Below, piece by piece: positions 25,150 to 31,966 of a stretch of 33,954 bases of DNA (the first letter of the stretch is position 1; each line of letters opens with the position of its first letter). The DNA lies in NCBI RefSeq assembly GCF_002154505.1, contig NZ_MUBM01000053.1:1-33954 (forward strand), in the 5' to 3' direction. Under the pieces are notes generated by a model, which did no database searches, had not been told where the DNA came from, and was given only the letters and a program-made list of their open reading frames with translations. The position numbers and the translations under genes are program-made. The stretch comes from Streptomyces carpinensis. Its GTDB lineage: Bacteria; Actinomycetota; Actinomycetes; Streptomycetales; Streptomycetaceae.

Positions 25150-25485
25150 GCCTGCCGGCTCCTCGATCTCGCGACGGTGCCGCGCGTCCGGAAAGTCAGT
25201 GATCAGGCGCGGCCCGCAGCGGAAGGGACTGCCCTGTGTCAGGCCGTGTCCTGGCAACGCCGCGCCCGATCATAGGGAGCCCGCGGCCCTGCCGACGGAT
25301 GCCGTCGCGTGTCGCTGTGGCGTACGGCCGCAACCGCGCAGAGCCATGGAGCCCTCGCACACCGAGGGGGAGGGAGGTGCACGAGAACAGCGACCGTACG
25401 TCCGCCGCCGTGTCTCCCTCCTGCCTCCGGTAGGGCGCCCCTTCCACAAGTCGATCCGGGCCGGGGGCGGAGTGACACTGGAAAT
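25150..25485. other. Divergent spacer between the GGCT-like and DUF4389 genes
   Basis: 336 bp. The minus strand holds TATGAT (25274-25269), a good -10 box for the GGCT-like gene with a leader of about 113 nt. The + side shows no convincing promoter. Open frames crossing the region on both strands are low quality. Confidence 0.4.
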
Positions 25486-26184
25486 GTGTGGACTCGCAAG
25501 CGCATTCGAGCCCCGGCAGGCGGGAGACCCTACCGCTCGGTGAAGGTCGACGCTGTCCTGGATGAGCCCTTGTCCCGTTGGCGGTGGCTGATCAAGCCGG
25601 TCCTGCTTATTCCCCACCACTTGGTGCTCACGGCACTGTGGGCCCCGTTCGTCGCGGCCAGCGCGGTCGCCTTCTTCTCGATCCTGTTCACCGGGCGCTA
25701 CCCGCGGATCCTGTTCGCCTTCACCAGGGGTGTGCTGCGGTGGGCGTGGCGGGTGGGTTTCTACTTCTTCGGAGCGCTCGGCACCGACCGGTATCCGCCG
25801 TTCAGCCTGGGGGCCGTGCCCGGGTACCCGGCACGGTTGGAGATCGTCCACCCCGAGCGGCTGTCGCGCGGCCTGGTGCTGGTGAAGTGGCCGCTGCTCC
25901 TGCCGCACCTCCTCGTCTTCGGCTTCTTCGGAATGGTCTTCCGTCTGGCCCAGTGGTGGGGCGGCCTCGTCTGGCTGCTGGTGGCGATCGCCGCGGTGGC
26001 CTCGTGCCTCAGCGGGCCGGGAATGGTGCTGCTGTTCACGGGCCGCTACCCCAAGCGCATGTTCGACATGCTGGTCGGCTCGGACCGCTGGATCCTGCGC
26101 GTGGTGTCGTACGCGGCGCTGATGACGGACGAGTATCCACCCTTGCGGCTGGACCCCGGTGGTACGGAACCCGGCGAGCGCTGA
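25486..26184 (+). CDS. DUF4389 integral membrane protein
   Basis: About 232 aa. It contains two related halves, each with a hydrophobic helix pair followed by LFTGRYP: first LIPHHLVLTALWAPFVAASAVAFFSILFTGRYPRILF, then HLLVFGFFGMVF...WLLVAIAAVASCLSGPGMVLLFTGRYPKRMF. The LDEPLSRWRWLIKPVLLIPH entry and GTDRYPPFSL / TDEYPPLRL segments are typical of DUF4389, a family of unknown function. The internal duplication is clear from the repeated GRYP and DxYPP motifs. The start is uncertain: GTG at 25486 keeps the upstream GRPYRS stretch that family members share; GTG at 25540 is an alternative. Confidence 0.88.
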   Translation: MWTRKRIRAPAGGRPYRSVKVDAVLDEPLSRWRWLIKPVLLIPHHLVLTALWAPFVAASAVAFFSILFTGRYPRILFAFTRGVLRWAWRVGFYFFGALGTDRYPPFSLGAVPGYPARLEIVHPERLSRGLVLVKWPLLLPHLLVFGFFGMVFRLAQWWGGLVWLLVAIAAVASCLSGPGMVLLFTGRYPKRMFDMLVGSDRWILRVVSYAALMTDEYPPLRLDPGGTEPGER

Positions 26185-26420
26185 CGGCCTGCGGCGACCG
26201 GCTGGGGGACCGACGGTCCTACTCACGGTCAGGCTCAACAGGTGCCGTGGGTGCGCCGGCGGGAAGTCCTGTTCGCAGGAGCGGAGGGGAGGGCACGCAG
26301 CGCGATCGTCCGGCTTTACGAGCTAAGCCCCTGTCGCAAAGCGGTAGCCACAACCGGAGCGCGCCCTTCTCGCGGGTCGAGGCGGGGGGCGTTCGTATGT
26401 CCGTCTTAGGATCCGTGCAC
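26185..26420. other. Spacer with a palindrome and a -10 box
   Basis: 236 bp. GGACCG-A-CGGTCC at 26207-26219 is a perfect odd palindrome shortly after the DUF4389 stop. TAGGAT at 26407-26412 is a strong -10-like box 8 nt before the GTG at 26421. No gene is seen. Confidence 0.4.
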
Positions 26421-26699
26421 GTGGCACACACCCTTGAAGAACTCGTGGAGATGCAGCGCGCCGCCGACCAGGCGCACAATCGGGTCCTTGAGCTACGCGA
26501 TCAGTACGGGCCGCCCGCACAGGCCGAGTGGGCCGAGAGCCAGACCGAGACCTATGAGACTGCCTGGCGCGCCTGGCGCGACCTCGCTCGCGACCTGCAG
26601 GCCGCGGTCACCGAGCACGCCGACGCTGAGGGGCAGGCACGGAACGAGGTGGAGGCCAGCGTGAAGAAGCAGGCCCGGCACCCAGATCCCGAGGACTGA
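26421..26699 (+). CDS. Small conserved hypothetical, helical
   Basis: 92 aa from the GTG at 26421 (AHTLEELVEMQRAADQAHNRV...). It is strongly helical and charged, with heptad-like spacing, four Trp residues in the middle (AEWAESQTETYETAWRAWRDLARDLQ) and a basic end. I know no function. The start is ambiguous: GTG 26421 fits a leaderless transcript because TAGGAT ends 8 nt upstream; ATG 26397 (100 aa) has a G-rich stretch about 8 nt before it. Its last 92 bp overlap the 3' end of the convergent phosphatase gene, and no terminator separates them. Confidence 0.75.
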   Translation: MAHTLEELVEMQRAADQAHNRVLELRDQYGPPAQAEWAESQTETYETAWRAWRDLARDLQAAVTEHADAEGQARNEVEASVKKQARHPDPED

Positions 26700-27870
26700 C
26701 GCTACGGCCAACTGGCCGGCTCCGGTCGCTGCCTGCCAGCTCGCCGCTGGGGCGTTCGGCATGCGGAGCTGTCATTCGCCGTACGGCAAGGATGGCGGCA
26801 TCATCTTGGAGAGCGCCGCCGGCATGAGCGAGGAGGTCGCGCTCGACGCGTTCGATCAGCATCTCGGGGCTGCACTTGGTCCACAGGGCGAGCCGCTCTT
26901 GCAGTGGATAGAAGACCCCGGCGGTGTCGCGGGCTTCCACGAGGCCGTCGGTGTACAGCAGCAGAGTGTCACCGGCCTCGAACGAGAAGGTGTGAGAAGT
27001 CCGGATGTCCTGCGCCAGCCCCCACATGCCCAGTGGCGGCGCCGGAGGGCTCAGGACACTTGTCACCTGCCCTCGGCTGATGAGCAGGGGCGGCGGGTGG
27101 CCGCAGTGCGTCACCCGTGCCGCGAAGTCGTCGTCGGGGATCTCCAGTAGCAGCGCGGTGATGAAGTGCTCTTGAACCTCGTCGTCCGCTCCAGGGAACT
27201 GGGTCAGGTAGCGGCACGCACTGCGGTCCAGGGCGCCGGCGAGGGCGGGGAGTGTGACGTGTTGGTGAGCGGCCTCCTGGAAGGCGCCCATCAGGGCGGC
27301 TGCCTCCCCGACCGCGGCCAGTCCCTTTCCTCGCACATCGCCGATGAGTACGCGAGTGCAGTTGCCGATGCGGGTCACGGCGTACAGGTCACCGCCGATA
27401 CTGGCCTCTTTCGCGGCGGCCAGGTACGTGGACGAGATGTGCAGGGGGCCGAGTCGGCGGGGCAGCGGGCGTAGCAGCGCCCGCTGCGCCGTTTCGGAAA
27501 CGGATCGCACCTGGACGAGTTCCGCCTTGTGCCGGTCCCGCGCCAAGCAGATGATCACGGTCATGATCGAGAGGACTGTGAGCCCAATGATCTGAGCTAT
27601 GTGGTTGGGCGTGGACAGGTCCCCGTCCAGCACGGCGATGACCACCTGAGCCGCCACGGCCAGTGCGCCGATCAGTCCGGTGAGCCAGGCTCCTGCGAAC
27701 GAAACGGTGATGGCCGGGGCCACGACAAGCAGCGGACCGAGGTGGACTGATGCCGGAGTCCGTACATCCGCGATGGTGATCGCAATGATCAGTGCAAGGG
27801 GGAGCACCACCAACCACTGGGTGGAGTGCCACCGCTGCCGGGCGAAAGCGAAGGGCTGCCCAAAGTGCAT
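26608..27870 (-). CDS. Membrane-anchored SpoIIE/PP2C-type serine phosphatase
   Basis: 420 aa from the ATG at 27870. Hydrophobic segments lie at about residues 18-34, 45-83 and 92-110, so the N-terminus is a multi-pass anchor. The cytosolic phosphatase domain has SIGGDLYAV (157-165), GDVRGKGLAA (177-186), CGHPPPLL, LLYTDGLVEARD and DDAAILAV, with the metal-binding Asp residues kept. Such enzymes dephosphorylate anti-anti-sigma factors in partner-switching cascades; no partner gene is adjacent. The last about 40 residues (SGELAGSDRSRPVG...) are basic and low complexity, extend past the normal end of the domain and overlap the convergent gene at 26421-26699. The start is uncertain; AAGGTG is 12 nt upstream. 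Confidence 0.87.
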   Translation of the reverse strand: MHFGQPFAFARQRWHSTQWLVVLPLALIIAITIADVRTPASVHLGPLLVVAPAITVSFAGAWLTGLIGALAVAAQVVIAVLDGDLSTPNHIAQIIGLTVLSIMTVIICLARDRHKAELVQVRSVSETAQRALLRPLPRRLGPLHISSTYLAAAKEASIGGDLYAVTRIGNCTRVLIGDVRGKGLAAVGEAAALMGAFQEAAHQHVTLPALAGALDRSACRYLTQFPGADDEVQEHFITALLLEIPDDDFAARVTHCGHPPPLLISRGQVTSVLSPPAPPLGMWGLAQDIRTSHTFSFEAGDTLLLYTDGLVEARDTAGVFYPLQERLALWTKCSPEMLIERVERDLLAHAGGALQDDAAILAVRRMTAPHAERPSGELAGSDRSRPVGRSVSPRDLGAGPASSRWPPPRSVPAPQRRRAR

Positions 27871-28082
27871 ATGTCCAATGTGCACCTTCTGCGGGACGTG
27901 GCCGACCCGGCTGCTGCGGGTGCCCCGGCTGTATCCAGCCAGGGCTGCGCGAGGTATCTGCTGACCTGGGAGGGTGGGAGTTCCTGCGCTTCCCTCGGCA
28001 CAGACCGGCAATGCACACGTAAGCGAATCCCGTCCCCTGCCGCACCCGAGCGGAACGACCCTCGACTCCCCACAGAGACAAC
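27871..28082. other. Divergent spacer between the phosphatase and the small membrane protein
   Basis: 212 bp. I see no convincing promoter pair and no inverted repeat of note. The phosphatase frame stays open into it. Confidence 0.3.
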
Positions 28083-28370
28083 GTGTCCCTCATGCTGATC
28101 GCCATCGCCGCCGTGGGCATCACGGTCTTCGGCCTCACGCTCTGGTGCTCGCTCACCGTTGCCCGGATGCGGCACCTCCCCGCGTGGCGCCGATGCCTCC
28201 CTCTGTCCCTCTTCCTGATCGCGCTCAGCGCCAGCCTCCTGCGCGCCTTCGACGTCCCCCAGATAGCCAACGCCATCGCCTTCCCCCTGAACCTCGCGGC
28301 CATCGTCACGTCGCTACACGAGATCCGCGCTCGACAGAGCAGAGATCGAGCAGGGCTTTCCGTCGACTGA
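28083..28370 (+). CDS. Small three-helix membrane protein
   Basis: 95 aa. Three hydrophobic segments: LMLIAIAAVGITVFGLTLWC (3-22), LPLSLFLIALSASLL (about 39-53) and a weaker IANAIAFPLNLAAIVTSL (about 61-78), with basic residues between them and a charged tail (HEIRARQSRDRAG). I recognise no family. The GTG start has only a weak purine-rich region upstream; ATG at 28092 is an alternative. It is divergent from the phosphatase and ends before the tRNA-Phe terminator, which would also serve it. The membrane pattern and codon use argue for a real gene. Confidence 0.6.
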   Translation: MSLMLIAIAAVGITVFGLTLWCSLTVARMRHLPAWRRCLPLSLFLIALSASLLRAFDVPQIANAIAFPLNLAAIVTSLHEIRARQSRDRAGLSVD

Positions 28371-28411
28371 ACTGGGAGCCGTTGGCGTACCGGTTGGCGC
28401 AGGCGCCACGA

Positions 28412-28447
28412 AAACACCCCCTCGGGAAAATCCCGGAGGGGGTGTTT
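28412..28447. terminator. Bidirectional terminator, small membrane protein / tRNA-Phe
   Basis: AAACACCCCCTC (28412-28423) pairs with GAGGGGGTGTTT (28436-28447), with an inner GGGA/TCCC helix. It closes the minus-strand tRNA cluster and the + strand small gene. Confidence 0.92.
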
Positions 28448-28467
28448 GCCCTGATGAGGGCGATTGT

Positions 28468-28540
28468 GGCTGGGGCCGGGGTCGAACCGGCGACCTTCCG
28501 CTTTTCAGGCGGACGCTCGTACCAACTGAGCTACCCAGCC
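28468..28540 (-). tRNA. tRNA-Phe, anticodon GAA
   Basis: The minus strand gives acceptor GGCTGGG/CCCAGCC, D-arm GCTCAGTTGGTACGAGC, anticodon arm TCCGC-CTGAAAA-GCGGA with GAA, and T-arm GCCGGTTCGACCCCGGC. Discriminator A; CCA not encoded. It is the last gene of the Glu-Asp-Phe cluster. Confidence 0.97.
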
Positions 28541-28542
28541 AC

Positions 28543-28562
28543 GAGGTTTCACGTGAAACCTC
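28543..28562. other. parS site (ParB binding)
   Basis: GAGGTTTCACGTGAAACCTC is a perfect 20-bp palindrome whose 14-bp core GTTTCACGTGAAAC (28546-28559) equals the Streptomyces parS consensus. ParB binds such sites, which cluster around oriC, to organise and segregate chromosomes during sporulation. The site fills the 25-bp spacer between tRNA-Phe and tRNA-Asp, leaving 2 and 3 bp on either side. Confidence 0.93.
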
Positions 28563-28565
28563 AGC

Positions 28566-28639
28566 GGTCCTGACGGGATTTGAACCCGCGGCCTCCACCT
28601 TGACAGGGTGGCGAGCACTCCAAACTGCTCCACAGGACC
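28566..28639 (-). tRNA. tRNA-Asp, anticodon GUC (copy 2)
   Basis: Identical over 74 nt to the copy at 20176-20249: anticodon GTC, G discriminator, no encoded CCA. It is the middle gene of the Glu-Asp-Phe cluster. Confidence 0.97.
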
Positions 28640-28647
28640 ATGTGGTT

Positions 28648-28680
28648 GTGTGCGAACCGTTGAACGTAAGTGTCGCACAC
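28648..28680 (-). other. Inverted repeat between tRNA-Glu and tRNA-Asp
   Basis: GTGTGCGA (28648-28655) and TCGCACAC (28673-28680) form a perfect 8-bp stem with a 17-nt loop. In a tRNA precursor this hairpin could guide processing. Confidence 0.6.
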
Positions 28681-28690
28681 CGTACTGCGT

Positions 28691-28762
28691 GCCCCCAACG
28701 GGATTCGAACCCGTGCTACCGCCTTGAAAGGGCGGCGTCCTAGGCCGCTAGACGATGAGGGC
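28691..28762 (-). tRNA. tRNA-Glu, anticodon UUC
   Basis: The minus strand gives acceptor GCCCTCA/TGGGGGC (one T-G pair), anticodon arm CCGCC-CTTTCAA-GGCGG with TTC, and T-arm ACGGGTTCGAATCCCGT. Discriminator A; CCA not encoded. It is the first gene of the cluster. Confidence 0.97.
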
Positions 28763-28806
28763 TATCGGCCCGCCTGGGCGCTTCTCAGCGCGTCGGGGAC
28801 GTGAGA

Positions 28807-28836
28807 AGCATATGGGATGGCGCGGGGTATCGCCAA
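28807..28836 (-). promoter_or_regulatory. Promoter of the tRNA-Glu/Asp/Phe cluster
   Basis: On the minus strand TTGGCG (28836-28831), an 18-bp spacer and TATGCT (28812-28807). The expected start is about 38 nt before tRNA-Glu. Confidence 0.65.
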
Positions 28837-28842
28837 AACCGT

Positions 28843-30387
28843 TTACGGCCCGGAGGGTGAGGAGGTCGCGGAGGGTGCGGTGGGGTTCGGGGTGGCGCCG
28901 GGCTGGTTCTCCTTCGGGAGGTGACGGCTGACCTCGGCCGTCGTCTGGCCCAGGCCGCCCAGCTTGATCGCGTCCCAGGCCTGGAGGTGGTGGCCGTCGC
29001 GGTCGAAGTAGAGGATCGACGCCTCGATCGGGGCCGGATATTCGTGTTCGACCGCCCGCAGGCCGCTGCCGCCGGTCGAGCCCTCCATGCGCAGCCGGGT
29101 GCCGTACTTCATGACCTCCGTGCCCTCGTGGTGCAGATGGCCGCACAGGACCAGCGGCACCGTGCCGTCCGTCTCACGGGCCGCCGACGGCTCGTGGGCG
29201 ATGGCGACGTCCACCGGCGTGCCCTTGGCCTGCTGGTCGCGCAGCGCCGACGCCAGGCGGGTGCCCGCCAGCTGCTCCGCCGCGTTGCCGCCGGGCACGG
29301 TCGAGCGGTCGGGGGTGAACTGGGGATCGCCGATGCCGGCGAAGCGCAGGCCCGCGACCGTCTCGGCCCGGCCGTCGTCCAGGACGTGCACGTTCTTCAT
29401 GCGCTCCAGGTAGCGCTGGGTGGCCATCGAGTCGTGGTTGCCGCGCACCCAGACGTAGGGAACCCCCAGGTCCGCCACCGGGTCGAGGAAGCCGTTCTCC
29501 GCCGCCGTGCCGTGGTCCATCGTGTCGCCGGAGTCGACGATCACGTTGACCTTGTACTGCTCCACCAGCGAGGCGATGATCTTCCAGCTCGCCGGGTTGA
29601 GGTGGATGTCGGACACGTGTAGCACCCGGATGGTCGTCGGGTCCGGCTGGTAGGCGGGGAGCGTGGAGGTGACGTCGTAGAGCTTGGTCACGTTCGTCAC
29701 CAGGCGCGCCAGCTCCTTCTGGTAGACGTCGAACTCGGTGACGATGCTGCGCGCGTTGCCGACGAGGGAGGGTGCCGAGGACAGCAGCCCGGAGAAGCGT
29801 GGCTCCAGCACAGACTTGGGGTTCCAGGTGGCGTACGCCGTCGCCCCGGAGGCGGCGAGCAGGGTCAGGGCCAGGCCGCCGGCCGCCAGGGCGCGGCGCG
29901 GACGGCGGTAGACCGCGAGGCCGAGGGCGGTCGCGCCGGAGACCACGGCCACGCAGGACCGTACGGCCAGGTCGAAGGTGCCCCGCTCGACGTCGTGCAC
30001 CACCTCGTTCTGGAGGCCGGAGATCCGCTCGGGGTGGTCGACCAGCGCCTGGGAGCGTTCCGGGTCGAGCTGGTCGACGTTGACGTCCAGGCGGACCGGG
30101 GCCACATGGCTGTTCAGCTCCAAGGCGCCCAGCGGGGAGATGTTGATCTTGGTGCCGCCACTCAGGGAGGGGCGCAGGGTCATCGTCGTGTTCATGGGGC
30201 CGACCGGTGCCCGTACGTTGCCGACGATCAGCAGCCCCAGCCAGGCGCCGGCGAGCACCACGGTCACCAGGCCCAGGGCGCGGAGCCAGGGGTGCGGCTC
30301 GCGGGTCAGGGTGAGGGCACGCGCTGCCCTCCGCCGGCCGGGCGTGCGGAGCAGGCGCTTGAGGTCTGCGACGTTGACGCGGGCCAT
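28843..30387 (-). CDS. Membrane-anchored calcineurin-like metallophosphatase
   Basis: 514 aa. TM1 is at about residues 36-57 (LGLVTVVLAGAWLGLLIVGNV); a second hydrophobic stretch lies near 140-180 (VVSGATALGLAVY ... GGLALTLLAASGATAYATW). The extended middle between them is probably extracytoplasmic. The C-terminal half is a complete metallophosphatase: SDIH, SGDTMDHG, RGNHDS, IAHEPS and CGHLHH supply all dimetal ligands. The substrate is unknown; a surface or membrane phosphoester is likely from topology. The last 25 residues are Pro/Thr/Ser-rich. The ATG at 30387 starts MARVNVADLKRLL; no SD is visible and longer frames upstream are poor. It is divergent from the zincin gene. Confidence 0.93.
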   Translation of the reverse strand: MARVNVADLKRLLRTPGRRRAARALTLTREPHPWLRALGLVTVVLAGAWLGLLIVGNVRAPVGPMNTTMTLRPSLSGGTKINISPLGALELNSHVAPVRLDVNVDQLDPERSQALVDHPERISGLQNEVVHDVERGTFDLAVRSCVAVVSGATALGLAVYRRPRRALAAGGLALTLLAASGATAYATWNPKSVLEPRFSGLLSSAPSLVGNARSIVTEFDVYQKELARLVTNVTKLYDVTSTLPAYQPDPTTIRVLHVSDIHLNPASWKIIASLVEQYKVNVIVDSGDTMDHGTAAENGFLDPVADLGVPYVWVRGNHDSMATQRYLERMKNVHVLDDGRAETVAGLRFAGIGDPQFTPDRSTVPGGNAAEQLAGTRLASALRDQQAKGTPVDVAIAHEPSAARETDGTVPLVLCGHLHHEGTEVMKYGTRLRMEGSTGGSGLRAVEHEYPAPIEASILYFDRDGHHLQAWDAIKLGGLGQTTAEVSRHLPKENQPGATPNPTAPSATSSPSGP

Positions 30388-30486
30388 TGGTCGCGTATGC
30401 CCATGCCCGCCGGCGGATATGCGTGGTGTGCGGGGTGGGACGCACGGAACATGCGTGGTCCGCGGGTGGGACCGCGCTCGGTCGCG

Positions 30487-30497
30487 TACCGGACAAT
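30487..30497 (+). promoter_or_regulatory. -10 region of a leaderless promoter for the zincin gene
   Basis: TACCGGACAAT ends 6 nt before the GTG at 30504; it matches the purC upstream 11-mer at 10 of 11 positions. No usable SD precedes the GTG. Confidence 0.45.
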
Positions 30498-30503
30498 GGG
30501 TCT

Positions 30504-30854
30504 GTGCTGGAGATGACGCGCGAGGAGTTCGAGGAACTGGTCGCCGAGGCCCTCGACCGGATCCCGCCGGAACTGACACGGCTGATGGACAACGTCGCGG
30601 TGTTCGTCGAGGACGAACCGCCCGCCGAAGATCCTCAGTTGCTCGGACTGTACGAGGGCACGCCCCTGACCGAGCGCGGTGAGTGGTACGCGGGCGTGCT
30701 GCCCGACCGGATCACGATCTTCCGGGGGCCGACACTGCGGATGTGCGAGTCCCGCGAGGACGTCGTCGTGGAGACCGAGGTCACCGTGGTGCACGAGATC
30801 GCCCACCACTTCGGGATCGACGACGCCCGGCTGCACTCCCTCGGATACGGCTGA
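30504..30854 (+). CDS. Minimal zincin-like metallopeptidase
   Basis: 116 aa. It belongs to the small zincin family (PF06262, formerly DUF1025). The zinc site is HEIAHHFGIDD, with HExxH at 97-101 and an Asp at 106-107 in the third-ligand position. EEFEELVAEALDRIPPEL at the start and LLGLYEGTPLTERGEWYAGVLPDRITIFRGP are typical. The fold is a stripped-down metzincin/thermolysin core without a propeptide or signal, so it acts in the cytosol; its substrate is unknown. The GTG at 30504 is chosen over ATG 30513 because GGAG sits directly against the ATG, while a -10 box lies 6 nt before the GTG. Confidence 0.93.
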   Translation: MLEMTREEFEELVAEALDRIPPELTRLMDNVAVFVEDEPPAEDPQLLGLYEGTPLTERGEWYAGVLPDRITIFRGPTLRMCESREDVVVETEVTVVHEIAHHFGIDDARLHSLGYG

Positions 30855-30891
30855 GGCGCCGAGGGCGGATGCCTGCAAGGCGCACACGTTC

Positions 30892-31057
30892 GTGGGCCGG
30901 GGGTGCCGCTGCCGAGGTTTGCGTCCGTGGGCCGGGGGCCCGTCGGGGTTCGTGTCCGTGCGCCGGGGCCTGCCGGGGTTCCGGTCAGTGGGCCGGGGCT
31001 GCCGCTGCCGGGGCTTGTGTCTGCGGGCCGAGGGTGGCGCTCGCGTGTCCTCTTGTG
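30892..31057. repeat. Imperfect 30-35-bp tandem repeat
   Basis: Five units beginning GTGGGCCGGGG or a close variant start at 30892, 30927, 30958, 30988 and 31023. Several end in a GTGTCC/GCGTCC-like stretch. They fill most of the 253-bp gap between the zincin and lipoprotein genes. No frame through them looks like a gene. Confidence 0.75.
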
Positions 31058-31107
31058 GGCGCAGGGAGTTGGGCACGGAGACCTGTCCTTCCCGGAGGTG
31101 GCTTCCC

Positions 31108-31653
31108 GTGCGCCCCTTGCCTGTATCCGTCCGACTCGCCGCCGCGGTCGTCGCCGTCACCGCCGCCGCCGGCTGTGTGAGCGTGGGGGAGGACTCCGGC
31201 GGCGGGGCCCGGCCGTCGCACTCCACGGACCGGCGCGGCGGCGAGGCGCCGGCCGGAGGAACGGCGATCTCCGGCGGTGATGCGGGGCGCGCCGGTGGCG
31301 AGGGTCTCTCCGAGCACGGGCACGGGGAGAAGGAAAAGGGGCAGAAGGACGGGTCGCCGTCCGCGTCGGCCTCGCCGTCGGCCACGGGCGGCGCGTCCAC
31401 GCCGCCGCCGGGCAAGCGCGGCGTGCCGCCGAAGCCGGGCGCTCCGACTCCGACCGAGCCCGTACCCCCGCCGCCGCAGACGTCCGCAGCGCCGGAGCCG
31501 CCACCGGCATCCTCACCCCCGTCACCGGTCTCGCCGGAACCGACGGTGACCGACCCGTCCTCCTCGGCGCGCGGGGGCACGGGGCCCCAGTCGGAGCAGC
31601 GCGAGCGGGGCCGGTGGCGCCACCTGCACCGGCCGCGCAGGGCGAGAACCTGA
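31108..31653 (+). CDS. Proline-rich lipoprotein
   Basis: 181 aa from the GTG at 31108, with GGAGG 9 nt upstream. A short signal peptide (RPLPVSVRLAAAVVAVTAAAGC) ends in AAGC, so Cys23 is the likely lipidated residue. The mature part is low complexity: Gly/Asp/Ser-rich, a His/Lys/Glu patch (SEHGHGEKEKGQKDG), then a long Pro/Ser/Thr stretch and a basic end (RERGRWRHLHRPRR). No folded domain is seen. It may be a wall-spanning tether or a remnant of a larger protein. The -3 residue of the lipobox is Ala instead of the common Leu. Confidence 0.72.
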   Translation: MRPLPVSVRLAAAVVAVTAAAGCVSVGEDSGGGARPSHSTDRRGGEAPAGGTAISGGDAGRAGGEGLSEHGHGEKEKGQKDGSPSASASPSATGGASTPPPGKRGVPPKPGAPTPTEPVPPPPQTSAAPEPPPASSPPSPVSPEPTVTDPSSSARGGTGPQSEQRERGRWRHLHRPRRART

Positions 31654-31966
31654 TCCGTGCGGCGGCGGTAGGCCGGCCCGTGTGCAGGGCGCGACGCTGG
31701 TCCGTGAGCGGGGCGAGCGGCCGATCCGCGCGTCGTTGCCGCCGCTGGGAGTGCCTGACCTGCGGGTACGGGCTCGGTTTGCCTTGAGGGGTGGTGAGTG
31801 CGTATCTTGGTAGATCGTTTGATCCCATTTGCCCGGCGCCCATGAAGAGCGCGCCGTGTGGCGCGTACTCTCCCTTGCCGTGGCGGACCGCATCGAGGCG
31901 GTCGTGGTGCGAAACACGGAGTTGACGGGCGCGTGCCGACGAGACTCCGGAAGGTTTCGCATTCGC
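31654..31966 (+). promoter_or_regulatory. Promoter and long structured leader of the DEAD-box gene
   Basis: 313 bp without a gene. TTGCCT (31779-31784), an 18-bp spacer and TATCTT (31803-31808) form a promoter, giving a leader of about 150 nt. The leader has CGCGCC-GTGT-GGCGCG (31850-31865) flanked by AGAG/CTCT. Long structured leaders are common on cold-induced helicase genes; that this one is regulatory is inference. Confidence 0.6.

Noticed and set aside
30306..31580. 424-aa minus-strand frame over zincin and lipoprotein genes
   Set aside because: It runs through the tandem repeats and opposite two supported genes; its repeats merely reflect the DNA repeat.
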